A stretch of DNA of 64,000 nt from Planococcus soli (GCF_016881065.1 NZ_WXYN01000051.1:124001-188000), one strand, 5' to 3'. Shown: positions 1 through 8,835, counted from the first letter of the stretch. Numbers and translations: made by a program. Notes: generated from the letters alone by a model not told the origin.

Positions 1-415
1 TGGCAATGCCGGCCACCAAGGCAATATTCCTGTTAATGCCAAGTTTCCTCAATAACAAGTATGTTCCTGCACAAATCAGGAGAATTTTGAAGAGGGTCAT
101 TGGAACAAACGATCCGGGAAACCAGGTTTTTGGCAACATCAGCAAAGGCCATACAAAAATATCGCCGAGCATATAGTAGCCAAAATCATTCCAGAAGCTC
201 CCACCAGGGCCATAATTCCAGGACCAAAACGGCAGCTCGCCCGTTCTGATGAGATCATGGAACAAATTGAAAAAATGGACGTATTGATTGGAGGCATCGC
301 CGCCAGCTGCTAGGAAAAAATAGCCGTTGGCAGGGATTTTGTAAAAGATTAGAACTCCCATAAACAAAACAAGAATTGTGAGCAAGACAAGATGGAAATC
401 GATTTTCTTTGGCAT
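1..415 (-). CDS. YfhO-type membrane protein, N-terminal part
   Basis: Partial gene; only the first 138 codons lie in the window and the rest is beyond position 1. Read on the minus strand it starts at ATG 415 after a gaggtg ribosome binding site. A first transmembrane helix spans about residues 7-25, followed by a conserved outside loop with GGDASNQY and a Trp/Gly/Tyr-rich stretch (ELPFWSWNYGPGGSFWNDFG), then more hydrophobic helices. This loop is typical of the YfhO family of large polytopic proteins (about 850 residues), which are linked to lipoteichoic acid glycosylation in Bacillus and Listeria. The family call rests on the N-terminus only; the role is inferred from the family. Confidence 0.75.
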   Translation of the reverse strand, partial: MPKKIDFHLVLLTILVLFMGVLIFYKIPANGYFFLAAGGDASNQYVHFFNLFHDLIRTGELPFWSWNYGPGGSFWNDFGYYMLGDIFVWPLLMLPKTWFPGSFVPMTLFKILLICAGTYLLLRKLGINRNIALVAGIA

Positions 416-656
416 GAAAACGACACCTCGCTTAAACGATTGATGGCAACTTTTGTTTTGCTGGATTAGCTATTAATATACATGAAATCCAGGTATTTAT
501 CAGCAGTAACTGCTGTGGCCAAGAAGGTTAAGTGAAATAAGATGATTTTGAAGAAAGAATTTAGTATATCCTTACATAATATTCGGCGATAATGGGTAAA
601 GAAGTATATTGAACGGCAATTGCATAGTTGCCAAGTTGAAACTGGAGGATGAGCAG

Positions 657-1208
657 ATGAGAAAGATGAACCGGGGAATGATTACCTCATTAAGTGCAAT
701 TGGCGTGGCCCAGGCATTGAAAATTGTCACCCATAAAACAGTGACAGGAAAATGGGATTGGAGACAGGCCTTTACAACAGGTGGAATGCCAAGTTCCCAC
801 TCAGCAGGAGTATCTGCACTGGCTTCATATGTCGCCGCCAATAAAGGGGCGCGCCACACGGAAACAGCATTGGCCATTGTTTTTGGCGTCATCGTCATGT
901 ATGATGCGCAAGGCATTCGCCGCCATACCGGAGAAATTGCACGATTGGTTAATGACCTGGAAGACAGCTTTGTAAAATTCTCCGGAGAGTTCCCGAGTTT
1001 TGAATTTATCCAACGCGAAAAGGAATTGAAGGAATTGCTTGGCCATCAACCGGTTGAAGTAGTTGCCGGTGCAGCTTTTGGTACAGTTCTCGGATTGGTT
1101 TCAGCCGCGATTGAGAACCGTGTGCGTGAAATCGAAGAAAAAGAAAATCGTTCTAAAGCTAAATTGCCATACGACGGCCGCAGCCGCAGAGTGACGCGAT
1201 CCAATTAA
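657..1208 (+). CDS. Divergent PAP2 family protein (YuiD-like)
   Basis: 183 residues. The start ATG 657 is chosen because ggagga lies 8 bases upstream; the open frame continues upstream to a TTG without a site. The protein resembles the short YuiD-type branch of the PAP2/vanadium peroxidase phosphatases. The GGMPSSHSAG segment near residue 45 carries the SxxH motif and YDAQGIRRHTG near residue 83 corresponds to the second conserved block with its His. Hydrophobic helices surround both. It is probably a membrane enzyme that removes a phosphate from a lipid or prenyl phosphate, but the substrate of this branch is not established. A terminator follows directly, so it is likely monocistronic. Confidence 0.85.
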   Translation: MRKMNRGMITSLSAIGVAQALKIVTHKTVTGKWDWRQAFTTGGMPSSHSAGVSALASYVAANKGARHTETALAIVFGVIVMYDAQGIRRHTGEIARLVNDLEDSFVKFSGEFPSFEFIQREKELKELLGHQPVEVVAGAAFGTVLGLVSAAIENRVREIEEKENRSKAKLPYDGRSRRVTRSN

Positions 1209-1246
1209 AAAAGACAGCCTATCCTTCCGGGATGGCTGTCTTTTTT
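1207..1246 (+). terminator. Rho-independent terminator after the PAP2 gene
   Basis: Inverted repeat gacagcc(t)atcc / ggatggctgtc with a short ttcc-type loop, followed by six T residues. It starts within a few bases of the stop codon. Confidence 0.85.
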
Positions 1247-1263
1247 CTGTCCAAATATTGGGC

Positions 1264-1389
1264 GACCGCACCTCAAAAGACAAAGACCGCACCCCAAAGA
1301 GGAATAACCGCACCTCAAAAGGCAAAGACCGCACCTCAACGAGAGATAACCGCACCTCAAAGAGTAAAGACCGCACCTCAACAATAAAG
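1264..1389 (+). repeat. Six tandem 21-bp repeats (array A)
   Basis: Six head-to-tail units of exactly 21 bp start at 1264, 1285, 1306, 1327, 1348 and 1369. The first 13 bases are nearly constant (RACCGCACCYCAA) and the last 8 vary and are purine rich. The only change in the core among the units is one C for T in unit 2 and the first base, which is G, G, A, G, A, G. Because 21 is a multiple of three, the array is open in several frames and gives heptapeptide-like false proteins. A second array with the same core and unit number lies at 28190-28315 in the opposite orientation. Confidence 0.9.
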
Positions 1390-1607
1390 TAAACAAGATT
1401 GCGGTTTCGGCAGGAACTCCCGGCAAGATTGATCCGATGAAGTTTTCAGCGGGTGGTCTGCACTTCAATAGTAAAAGGTGCGTCTTCCTAATTTCTTTGT
1501 AAAGTGCAGATTAAGAAATTCTAAAGACTCCTGAAAAGGGATTGCGGTGTTCGGCAGATGGTATATGCTGACTGTAGAGCCTAATCACCTTGAAGGAGGA
1601 AGATCTT
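1390..1607. other. Non-coding stretch upstream of the secreted protein
   Basis: No gene, terminator or convincing promoter could be recognised between the repeat array and the next start codon. A possible -10 box (tatgct) lies near 1564, but no good -35 box is at the right distance. Confidence 0.4.
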
Positions 1608-2006
1608 TTGAAAACTTCGTTTTTGAAAATGTCTGTTCCTGTTCTTGCCCTTGGATTTATTTTGATGCCGCAAGTCAATACCCAGGCTTACATTGCACTA
1701 AAAGCCCCGGCCACCGAAGAACAACGGCAAGCCGGCAAGCCGGCAACAGGTATTTTGGAATTAGGTCATTATGAGAAGCAATTAGACGCACTCGAAGAAG
1801 ACCTTCAGGCATTGGTTGCGGAACTGGGTGAGGAAGAAACCATCAGCTTTGAGCAATATCAACAGTACCAGACTAAACTGGACGAATTGATCATGGAATT
1901 AAATACTATGTCTCAGGAAATAGAATCAGAATCTCCTGCTGTAGGCCACAACTTTCAAAAACTGCTGATTGTTCAGGAAAAGATCCATGAAATTGATGTG
2001 AAATAA
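1608..2006 (+). CDS. Small secreted protein with coiled-coil region, function unknown
   Basis: 132 residues starting at TTG 1608, which follows a strong aaggagga site by 8 bases. Residues 1-30 form a signal peptide (basic start, hydrophobic VPVLALGFILM core, probable cleavage after TQA). The mature part is acidic and predicted helical: residues 50-125 show heptad-like Leu/Ile spacing with many Glu and Gln (LDALEEDLQALVAELG and LDELIMELNTMSQEIE), compatible with a coiled coil. I do not recognise a family. It has its own terminator. A secreted or surface-associated structural or chaperone-like role is possible but not shown. Confidence 0.75.
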   Translation: MKTSFLKMSVPVLALGFILMPQVNTQAYIALKAPATEEQRQAGKPATGILELGHYEKQLDALEEDLQALVAELGEEETISFEQYQQYQTKLDELIMELNTMSQEIESESPAVGHNFQKLLIVQEKIHEIDVK

Positions 2007-2020
2007 ATGACAAATCCAAG

Positions 2021-2057
2021 GAAACCGCAGCTGCCACATAGGCAGCAGCGGTTTCTT
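2021..2057 (+). terminator. Terminator after the small secreted protein
   Basis: Stem aaaccgc(a)gctgcc / ggcagc(a)gcggttt with loop acata, followed by a short T-rich tail (tttctttgg). Confidence 0.75.
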
Positions 2058-2312
2058 TGGGTGCCCATAATATTCCTGTTTGAGATGTGATCTCCAGAAC
2101 TGCCTATGGCGCAAAAATTTCTAGATGAAAACAATTTTAATACAAATATTCCCAGGATTATGAATTGCCAATGGAAACGAAAGTTTCCCCGAATATATGA
2201 AATTTATCAGTATAATAAATACCTAAAATATGGTATTTTAATGATCGGATAATATTTATTAAAAATGATAATTAATACTGCAAATTTAATAATATTTTAC
2301 ATTTAGCTTGTT
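2058..2312. other. AT-rich non-coding stretch
   Basis: Very AT-rich intergenic DNA with no supported gene, ending in the promoter of the protease gene. Short A/T tracts may bend the DNA; no clear operator or RNA structure was seen. Confidence 0.4.
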
Positions 2313-2341
2313 TTGTTAACTGTTAATTTGCTATCTATGAT
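2313..2341 (+). promoter_or_regulatory. Sigma-A promoter of the HtrA-like protease gene
   Basis: TTGTTA at 2313-2318 and TATGAT at 2336-2341 with a 17-bp spacer. It implies a leader of about 135 bases before the ATG at 2485. Confidence 0.65.
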
Positions 2342-2484
2342 AAAATCATCTTCTGAATAGATAGATTTATTACAAATACGAAGACTTCATGACAAGTTGC
2401 AACCCTAAGTAGTTGTTTGACGTTATAAGGTTTATAATGGAAGAAATTAATGGGATTTATGCTAGTCCATCAGGAGGTACAGCC

Positions 2485-3945
2485 ATGACATGTAATAAAT
2501 GCGGGAAAGAAAATGAAGAAGGCGCAAAATTCTGCAAGGATTGTGGGAATTCACTCATGCAAAGAAGAAGCAAAAAGCAAAAAAAGCGTAACTTAATGTA
2601 CGCAATCGTATTGGTATTAACTTTATTAGGTGTAGGCATTGGTTCTGCACAATTAATGGAAGACGAAGCAGAGCCAGTAGAACCGCCAAAAGAAGAACTG
2701 ACTGCTGAAATAGAACCGGAGCCGGAGCCGGAACCAGAAGCACCGGAAGTGGAAGAAGAAACTGAAGAAGAGCCAGCAATAGAGCCAGGAGTAGTGGAAA
2801 AGGTTGAAGAGCCTGAAGAAACGGTTCCAGCTGAAGAAGAAACAGCAGGTACTGTAACGAAAGTGGAAAACGTCGTGCCGCCTTCCGAACAGCCAGAAAA
2901 AGTAGAACCGAAGAAAAAAGAAAAAACAGCAATCATTAAGGAATCACAGCAAAAAGTCTACACCATTTTAACTGAAGGCGGACAAGGATCAGGATTCCTG
3001 TTCTCCAATACCGGAATGGTTGTAACCAATGCGCACGCTGTAGCAGGTTTCACGGATGTAGTAGTCCGCAACATCAACGGCCAGGATCACCCGGGGACAG
3101 TCGTCGGCATTTCTGATGAATCCGATATTGCATTGATCCATGTTGAAGCATTTGAAGGCATTGAGCCATTGGAAGTTGAAATGGAAGCGACTGACGTGGG
3201 TACGGAAGTCATTGCACTTGGCAGCCCGGCGGGTATGGAAAACACTGCCTCAATGGGCTACTTGACCGGAATTGATCGTGACTTCTACCAGGAGTTTACT
3301 TACGAAGACATCTATCAGATTGACGCAAAAATTGCACCAGGCAGCAGCGGCGGTCCGCTGGTTGATGCAACAACAGGAAAAGTCATCGGCATCAATTCAC
3401 TGGTGATTGAAGAAGGCGATTCGATCGGCTTTTCAATTCCAATGTATTCGATGCATGACCAGTTGTCACAATGGGTGACTGCTCCGATGTCGGCCGAAGA
3501 AGTTGCAGCCTTATTCCAAGTCTATGACGACTTTAACGGCTATGAAGACGAAGAATATGAATACGATATTGATTTGGAAATGAAATTTGATGAAACCAAT
3601 TTAAGTGAATTCATCGGTGATTTCCGCTATTATTATGAAACCTCATTGAAAGAAGAAGACTTTTTCTACGTGCAGAATCTTCTTGTCTATGAGAGCGAGA
3701 TTTACAATGGTATTTCTGAGTATATTACAGACATCGCAGGGCAGGGAATGGAGTTCAACTTCACACAGCTGGATATTGCCGGTATCGAGATTTTTGAAGA
3801 CCATGCAATTGTCCACACGGAAGAAGCATTTGATCAAAAAAATGCAGCTGGTGAATGGTCCGTTCAGGAGCGCAATAAAACCTATACTATTGTAATGGAT
3901 GAATACGGATTTTATTACGTTTCCGATATTGTTAATAAAGAATAG
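2485..3945 (+). CDS. Membrane-anchored trypsin-like (HtrA-type) serine protease with N-terminal zinc ribbon
   Basis: 486 residues; ATG 2485 follows an aggaggt site. Residues 1-20 form a zinc ribbon with Cys3, Cys6, Cys17 and Cys20. A basic patch and one transmembrane helix (about 37-56) come next, then an extracellular linker of roughly 100 residues rich in Pro and Glu. The protease domain covers about 165-340 with His184 (TNAHAV), Asp214 (SDIALI) and Ser288 (GSSGG), so the triad is complete. No PDZ domain is visible; about 140 acidic residues follow instead. The zinc ribbon faces the cytoplasm and the protease the cell surface. Probable role: quality control or processing of exported proteins. 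The C-terminal domain is unrecognised. Confidence 0.85.
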   Translation: MTCNKCGKENEEGAKFCKDCGNSLMQRRSKKQKKRNLMYAIVLVLTLLGVGIGSAQLMEDEAEPVEPPKEELTAEIEPEPEPEPEAPEVEEETEEEPAIEPGVVEKVEEPEETVPAEEETAGTVTKVENVVPPSEQPEKVEPKKKEKTAIIKESQQKVYTILTEGGQGSGFLFSNTGMVVTNAHAVAGFTDVVVRNINGQDHPGTVVGISDESDIALIHVEAFEGIEPLEVEMEATDVGTEVIALGSPAGMENTASMGYLTGIDRDFYQEFTYEDIYQIDAKIAPGSSGGPLVDATTGKVIGINSLVIEEGDSIGFSIPMYSMHDQLSQWVTAPMSAEEVAALFQVYDDFNGYEDEEYEYDIDLEMKFDETNLSEFIGDFRYYYETSLKEEDFFYVQNLLVYESEIYNGISEYITDIAGQGMEFNFTQLDIAGIEIFEDHAIVHTEEAFDQKNAAGEWSVQERNKTYTIVMDEYGFYYVSDIVNKE

Positions 3946-3960
3946 GAATCTGTTGGTTCC

Positions 3961-4005
3961 AAAGCCGCTTCGTAGAATCACTTGATTCTACGAAGCGGCT
4001 TTTTA
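3961..4005 (+). terminator. Strong terminator after the protease gene
   Basis: A long stem (agccgcttcgtagaatca with its complement, tgattctacgaagcggct) around a very short loop, followed by TTTTT. The symmetry suggests it could also stop antisense transcripts. Confidence 0.85.
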
Positions 4006-4039
4006 GTTGCCAAAAAGAATCGGAAAGTCGCATGTTTTT

Positions 4040-4068
4040 GTGGCAAGATGTGTTTATTGCAGTATAAT
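4040..4068 (+). promoter_or_regulatory. Possible promoter of the galE operon
   Basis: A perfect TATAAT lies at 4063-4068. The hexamer 17 bp upstream (gtggca, 4040-4045) is a poor -35 box; TTGTGG lies 19 bp upstream. It is placed about 65 bases before the galE start. Confidence 0.4.
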
Positions 4069-4133
4069 AGAATCAGTTATAGTTATCTAAATATTCCAAT
4101 TTATAAAAAACTTTTAAAAAAAGAGGGATGTAT

Positions 4134-5144
4134 ATGGCGGTGTTAGTAACTGGGGGAGCGGGATTTATTGGCAGCCATGCAACGGCCGAATTGCTTGAAA
4201 ATGATTATGAAGTGGTGGTTGTAGACAATCTATCAAATAGCCAAAAGGCTTCAATAGATCGCATTAAAGAAATGACTGGAAAAGAATTTGTGTTTCATCA
4301 AGTGGATTTGCTGGATTACAAGGCTTTGGATGACGTTTTTTCCCAGCATGACATATCCGCTGTCATGCACTTCGCCGGATACAAGGCAGTTGGGCAATCG
4401 GTCCAAATGCCGCTCAGCTACTACAACAACAATATTAGCGGTACGCTAACATTATGCGAAATTATGCTGAAGCATAAAGTGGAGAAGCTGGTCTTTAGTT
4501 CTTCCGCAACGGTATATGGCCAGCCGGAACGTGTGCCAATCGAAGAAACGTTTTCTCTATCAGCCACTAATCCTTATGGGCGCACCAAATTGATGAGTGA
4601 AGAAATTCTGAGAGATCTGGCTGTTTCAAATCCATCTTTCCGTATTGCAATTTTGCGCTACTTTAATCCGATCGGAGCGCATCCCAGCGGCAAATTAGGT
4701 GAAGACCCAAGGGGAGTTCCGAACAACCTGATTCCGTTCATTACCCAGGTTGCAATCGGCAAAAGGCAGGAGCTGCAAGTATTTGGAGGAGATTACGATA
4801 CCAGTGACGGGACAGGCGTCCGTGATTACATCCACGTCATGGATTTAGTAAAGGGGCATATCAAGGCACTTGAGTATTTGGAAAAGCATGAGGGCATCGA
4901 AATTTTCAATCTGGGGACAGGCACCGGCTACAGCGTGCTGGAGATTTTACACAGCTTTAACGAAGTGACAGGTAAAAACATACCTTATAAAATTACAGAC
5001 AGAAGACCTGGCGATATTGGAGTTTGTTATGCCAATCCGGAAAAAGCGAAAAAGCTGCTTGGCTGGCAAGCGGAGAAAAGCTTGGAAGAAATGTGCCGGG
5101 ACTCCTGGAATTGGCAAGTTCAAAATCCGGATGGGTTTCACTAA
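4134..5144 (+). CDS. galE: UDP-glucose 4-epimerase
   Basis: 336 residues. ATG 4134 is preferred over ATG 4128 because the gaggg site is 7 bases away. The N-terminal NAD-binding motif is VTGGAGFIGSH (residues 4-14). The catalytic Ser/Tyr/Lys set is visible as SSSATVYG and YGRTK near 122-152, and the C-terminal part has the substrate-binding pattern RDYIHVMDL and RRPGDIG. Length and motifs match GalE, which interconverts UDP-glucose and UDP-galactose (some also the N-acetyl forms). It is the first gene of the glycopolymer operon that runs to 13051, so it probably supplies UDP-galactose or UDP-GalNAc for polymer glycosylation. With galU at 19380 it would form a UDP-sugar supply route. Confidence 0.95.
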   Translation: MAVLVTGGAGFIGSHATAELLENDYEVVVVDNLSNSQKASIDRIKEMTGKEFVFHQVDLLDYKALDDVFSQHDISAVMHFAGYKAVGQSVQMPLSYYNNNISGTLTLCEIMLKHKVEKLVFSSSATVYGQPERVPIEETFSLSATNPYGRTKLMSEEILRDLAVSNPSFRIAILRYFNPIGAHPSGKLGEDPRGVPNNLIPFITQVAIGKRQELQVFGGDYDTSDGTGVRDYIHVMDLVKGHIKALEYLEKHEGIEIFNLGTGTGYSVLEILHSFNEVTGKNIPYKITDRRPGDIGVCYANPEKAKKLLGWQAEKSLEEMCRDSWNWQVQNPDGFH

Positions 5145-5185
5145 CAATCCTATTGTTTTCATGCAAGGTGCAGAGGGGTAGAGTT

Positions 5186-5977
5186 ATGTTCGATATTTAT
5201 AAGGAAATGTGGAAACGCCGGAAAATGATCCAGTCTCTTTCCATTCAGGAAATAAAAAGAGAATATGCAGGCACCTTGCTTGGATTTGTCTGGGGGCTGG
5301 TCAATCCGTTGATGCGAATTGCAGTCTTCTGGTTTGTATTCAGTGTAGGGGCAAGAGCTGGCGGACCTGTGGACGGGGCACCTTATTTTGCATGGCTTGC
5401 GATCGGCATGGTGGCTTGGTTTCTATTGAATGATGGTTTCCGGCTTACGCAGAAATCATTTCGCAGCAAAAGGTCGATTATTAAGAACACGCCTTTTCCG
5501 ATTGCCATATTGCCGGCAGTACAAATTCTTTTTTCGTATTATATTCATTTGATCCTGCTGGCTGTCGTTTTTTTATTGACGGCTTTGTCTCTTCAAACCG
5601 TTTCCCTCTACAATTTGCAGCTTCTGTACTACGATTTTGCGGCAGTCATGCTGCTTCTGGGCATCGGCTCGATGACTGCGCCATTGGTTGCTGTCAGCAA
5701 GGATTTTGGCCGTTTTCTGGATACGATTCTCGTTTTCCTTTTTTGGATGACTCCTATTTTTTGGTCAGCCGACAATCTTGGCATGTATGACTGGATCATC
5801 AAGCTCAACCCGTTCCATTACATCGTCCAGGGCTATCGGGATTCATTTTTCTACGAAACCGGATTCTGGGAGCAGCCGGTATACACGTTCTATTTTTGGA
5901 TCTTGGTATTCGTCTTTTTCCTTTTGGGAAATTACCTGCACAAACAGATGAAGCCCATATTCCTTGATACTCTGTAA
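5186..5977 (+). CDS. Polysaccharide/teichoic acid ABC exporter, permease (TagG-like, copy 1)
   Basis: 263 residues from ATG 5186 after agaggggtagag; an in-frame upstream extension overlaps galE and is not used. The protein is an ABC-2 type permease with six hydrophobic segments between about residues 35 and 255. It has the family's LGFVWGLVNPLM segment near 30-45 and NPFHYIVQGYRD near 218-230. The next gene encodes its ATPase. The pair would move a lipid-linked glycopolymer across the membrane. A second TagG homologue is encoded at 25544-26350; the two differ clearly, so they are not a recent duplication. Confidence 0.9.
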   Translation: MFDIYKEMWKRRKMIQSLSIQEIKREYAGTLLGFVWGLVNPLMRIAVFWFVFSVGARAGGPVDGAPYFAWLAIGMVAWFLLNDGFRLTQKSFRSKRSIIKNTPFPIAILPAVQILFSYYIHLILLAVVFLLTALSLQTVSLYNLQLLYYDFAAVMLLLGIGSMTAPLVAVSKDFGRFLDTILVFLFWMTPIFWSADNLGMYDWIIKLNPFHYIVQGYRDSFFYETGFWEQPVYTFYFWILVFVFFLLGNYLHKQMKPIFLDTL

Positions 5978-6003
5978 GCTCTATTTCTGAAAGGCGGATT
6001 GTC

Positions 6004-7617
6004 ATGGATATAGCAGTTAGTGTCAAAGATATCACAAAAAAATACAGTTTGTATAAAGATCCATGGGGTCCGATCAAAGAAGTGGCAACCCGAAAAAAAC
6101 TGCATAAAGACTTTTTTGCCCTGCTCGGAGTGACACTCGATTTTCCAAAAGGCGAATCCATCGGCATTTTAGGAAAGAATGGATCCGGCAAGTCCACTTT
6201 GCTGAAAATCATTACAGGCATTACGGAGCCGACCTCTGGAAAAGTAGATGTCCAGGGTTCGATTGTGTTTCTCGATGTCAGTTCAGGAATTGATTCGGAG
6301 TTGAGCGGCTATGACAATATCTTTATGAAAGGCACGCTGCTGGGCTATACAAAACAGGACATGCTGGCAAAGATCGACGACATTATCGAATTTTCGGAGC
6401 TCGGGGAGTTTATTGGACAGCCTGTTAAAAATTACTCTTCCGGGATGAAAGCCAAGCTTGGGTTCGCCATTTCAGTCAATGTGGATCCGGATATCCTGAT
6501 TGTCGATGAAGCACTGGCAGTAGGAGATGCTTCGTTTCAGAAAAAATGCATGGCAAAGATGAACGACTTTAAGCTGCAAGGAAAAACAATCATTTTCGTC
6601 AGCCATGACAACCATGCAATCGAATCGTTTTGCTCTAAAGCGGCATGGATTCATCAAGGAGAGCTCGTTACGTACGGCGATGCCAAGTTTGTCGGCTCCA
6701 TGTATGGTGAATTCATGAGCGGCCGCAAACCGATCGAGTCGATACTGGCTGAAATTCAATACGAGCATGCCATCAACCAGGTAGCATATGCTGCTAAGGA
6801 AGATGGCTTTAGCCTTCAAATAACAGGGATCTTGCGGAATCAGCAACGGAAAAACGTTCACGAACGTTTCCAGCTGGCCATCCGGGATGACCGGACGGGC
6901 GAAACCATTATGAAAAATCTTAGTTCGGCAAACCAGGGCTTTACAGTCGATTTTAGTGAAAAAGAGTTTCCACTTTTTTTCAAGCCAGGCAAATTCAGCT
7001 TTTGGCTGCACGAGGACTTGGAAGAAGATAAAGAAGTGGAGTTTTCCATTTGGGCAGGAAATGCAGCCATCTCCGCATCGCCATCAAGCGGCTATGAACG
7101 TTTTCGCTACCACTTCAACGTCCAGCAGAACAACCTGCATTTGGCCATCGAAAACATTGAGAAAGCCGAGCAGCAGGTTAATCGGATCTGGATAGAGGAC
7201 GAACTGCTCCATATCGATGGCATAGCATTTGTACGCGGTTATGAAACCAAATCGCCAGACGACCTTGCGATGAAGTTTTATTTAACGGAACTCAACACCT
7301 TTAAGCGCCATGCATTCCCAGTGACCATCAGCGAAACGGAAGACATAACAGAAAACCCTGCATACAATCCGCAAGGGAAAGTTTATAATTTCTCGCGTTT
7401 CCAAGTAGCAATAGACCTCAGACGACTTGAGATCGGAAGCTTTGAAAGCCACTTAAGCTACATAATGGAAAAAGAACCGCATCATCAGCTGCTGAATCTA
7501 GTGTGGGCATCAAAAGCTTCTGAATATCCAGCAGAGCCCTATTCCACCGAAGCCTATACAGTGCACATTCAAACCGCCAATAAATACTTGCGGCTCGAGA
7601 AAAGGGCCAGGCTATAG
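6004..7617 (+). CDS. Polysaccharide/teichoic acid ABC exporter, ATPase with large C-terminal domain (TagH-like, copy 1)
   Basis: 537 residues from ATG 6004 with aaaggcgga upstream. Residues 1-245 are the ABC ATPase: Walker A GKNGSGKST (57-65), signature YSSGM, Walker B ILIVDEALAVGD and switch VSHD. About 290 residues follow that are absent from the second ATPase in this window (26369). They appear beta-rich and hold no evident transmembrane helix, unlike the tail of B. subtilis TagH. By analogy with Wzt-type exporters, the tail may bind the polymer before export; this is inference. It is 26 bases from the permease gene and 42 bases from the next glycosyltransferase gene. Confidence 0.88.
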   Translation: MDIAVSVKDITKKYSLYKDPWGPIKEVATRKKLHKDFFALLGVTLDFPKGESIGILGKNGSGKSTLLKIITGITEPTSGKVDVQGSIVFLDVSSGIDSELSGYDNIFMKGTLLGYTKQDMLAKIDDIIEFSELGEFIGQPVKNYSSGMKAKLGFAISVNVDPDILIVDEALAVGDASFQKKCMAKMNDFKLQGKTIIFVSHDNHAIESFCSKAAWIHQGELVTYGDAKFVGSMYGEFMSGRKPIESILAEIQYEHAINQVAYAAKEDGFSLQITGILRNQQRKNVHERFQLAIRDDRTGETIMKNLSSANQGFTVDFSEKEFPLFFKPGKFSFWLHEDLEEDKEVEFSIWAGNAAISASPSSGYERFRYHFNVQQNNLHLAIENIEKAEQQVNRIWIEDELLHIDGIAFVRGYETKSPDDLAMKFYLTELNTFKRHAFPVTISETEDITENPAYNPQGKVYNFSRFQVAIDLRRLEIGSFESHLSYIMEKEPHHQLLNLVWASKASEYPAEPYSTEAYTVHIQTANKYLRLEKRARL

Positions 7618-7659
7618 CTACGGCTGCTGAAAGTGAATCTATTTACAAGGGGTAATCAT

Positions 7660-8835
7660 ATGGAGCGAAAGAATATCGTATTTTTAATCAATGAATTCAA
7701 CAACCACGGCGGGGCACAGCGGGTGGCTTCTATTTTGACGGAAGAATTTATGGAGGATGGCCATAATGTTTCTATTTTGAGTGTCAACCAGCAGAAAAAA
7801 GCACCAAGTTACTTTTCCAAAGAGGTGCCAGTCACACTCATCCATAAAGACAATTATCGTCCGGCTGCGGCGATTGAACTTTCCTCCAATTTAAAACAGG
7901 GGAAATTTATAAAAGTATCAAAAGAGTTGAACCGCCGTTACCGCCTGCAAAAGCAGCGTGAAGATGTCAAAAATTTTTTTGAGGCATTTGGTGATGAAGA
8001 GGTATTCGTCATAGCGATTCAAGTATACGGGATGCAATGGATGCAGCCGGTTCTTTATCAAAATAACATTAAAGTAATCGGGCAAAGCCACGAAAGTGTG
8101 GAAGCCGCCAGAAGTTCTCAACGTTATAAGCGGATACTTAGCCATTACCGGCAAGTTTCAAAATTCCTGCTCCTGACAAAAAAAGATGAAGAGCATTTTA
8201 AAGAGGCCGGGTTCACGAATACAGGAGTGATGTACAACCCCTCGCCATTCCGTCACCTTACCCCTCCAGAAATTTTGTACGAGCATAAAAAGATTGTTTC
8301 CTCCGGCAGGCTGGTCGCTGGAAAAGGATTTGACGTTTTGATCGAATCTTTTGCGTCTGTGGCAGAGAAAATTCCTGGTTGGACGCTGCATATTTACGGA
8401 GAAGGGCCAGCGAAAGACTCACTGCAAAGCCTCATCCGTATTTTCGATTTGGAAGAGCGCGTCTTTTTGGAAGGACAGACCGAAGACATTGAAGCATCTT
8501 TGAGAGAGGCAAGTTTTTTTGTCCTGTCATCGAAGGCTGAAGGCCTTCCAATGTCATTGATTGAAGCCCAATCGTGCGCCCTGCCCTGCGTGTCTACAGA
8601 CTGCGCTCCGGGCATCCGGGAAATTTTAACAGAGTACGAGGATAGCCTCATTGCACCTGTAGGAGATATCCATTTGCTTGGCCGGCATATCAAACGCCTG
8701 GCCGAAAATCCTGAACTGTTTTACTCCTACAGCAGGAAGGCGTATGAAAACAGTTTGAAATTCGATAAAAAAGTTATCAAGCAGCAATGGTATAAATTGT
8801 TTGAAGAGTTGGGAGGGCGAAGAGATGGTCAATGA
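7660..8835 (+). CDS. Glycosyltransferase family 4
   Basis: 391 residues; ATG 7660 is chosen because aagggg precedes it by 6 bases. The N-terminal domain starts with a GT4 nucleotide-fold strand and the NHGGAQRVA loop. The C-terminal donor-binding domain has SSGRLVAGKGFD near 210, IYGEGP near 245 and the EX7E-type block with EGLPMSLIEA near 295. It is therefore a retaining, GT-B fold enzyme that uses a nucleotide sugar. It overlaps the next gene by 11 bases. Probable role: adding a sugar to the teichoic acid backbone or its linkage unit; the donor cannot be read from the sequence. Confidence 0.9.
   Translation: MERKNIVFLINEFNNHGGAQRVASILTEEFMEDGHNVSILSVNQQKKAPSYFSKEVPVTLIHKDNYRPAAAIELSSNLKQGKFIKVSKELNRRYRLQKQREDVKNFFEAFGDEEVFVIAIQVYGMQWMQPVLYQNNIKVIGQSHESVEAARSSQRYKRILSHYRQVSKFLLLTKKDEEHFKEAGFTNTGVMYNPSPFRHLTPPEILYEHKKIVSSGRLVAGKGFDVLIESFASVAEKIPGWTLHIYGEGPAKDSLQSLIRIFDLEERVFLEGQTEDIEASLREASFFVLSSKAEGLPMSLIEAQSCALPCVSTDCAPGIREILTEYEDSLIAPVGDIHLLGRHIKRLAENPELFYSYSRKAYENSLKFDKKVIKQQWYKLFEELGGRRDGQ

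Noticed and set aside
1264-1389. Resemblance to a CRISPR array
   Set aside because: The whole unit is just 21 bp with an 8-bp variable part, there are no spacers of normal length and no cas genes in the window.
1101-1468. Two long minus-strand frames with heptapeptide repeats (FEVRSL-like and LRCGL-like)
   Set aside because: They are translations of the 21-bp repeat array in two frames, without ribosome binding sites; 21 bp is divisible by three, so frames stay open by chance.
2457-2936. Minus-strand frames rich in Ser/Gly and Leu opposite the protease gene
   Set aside because: They mirror the Glu/Pro-rich linker codons (gaa, cca) of the protease and have no start signals.
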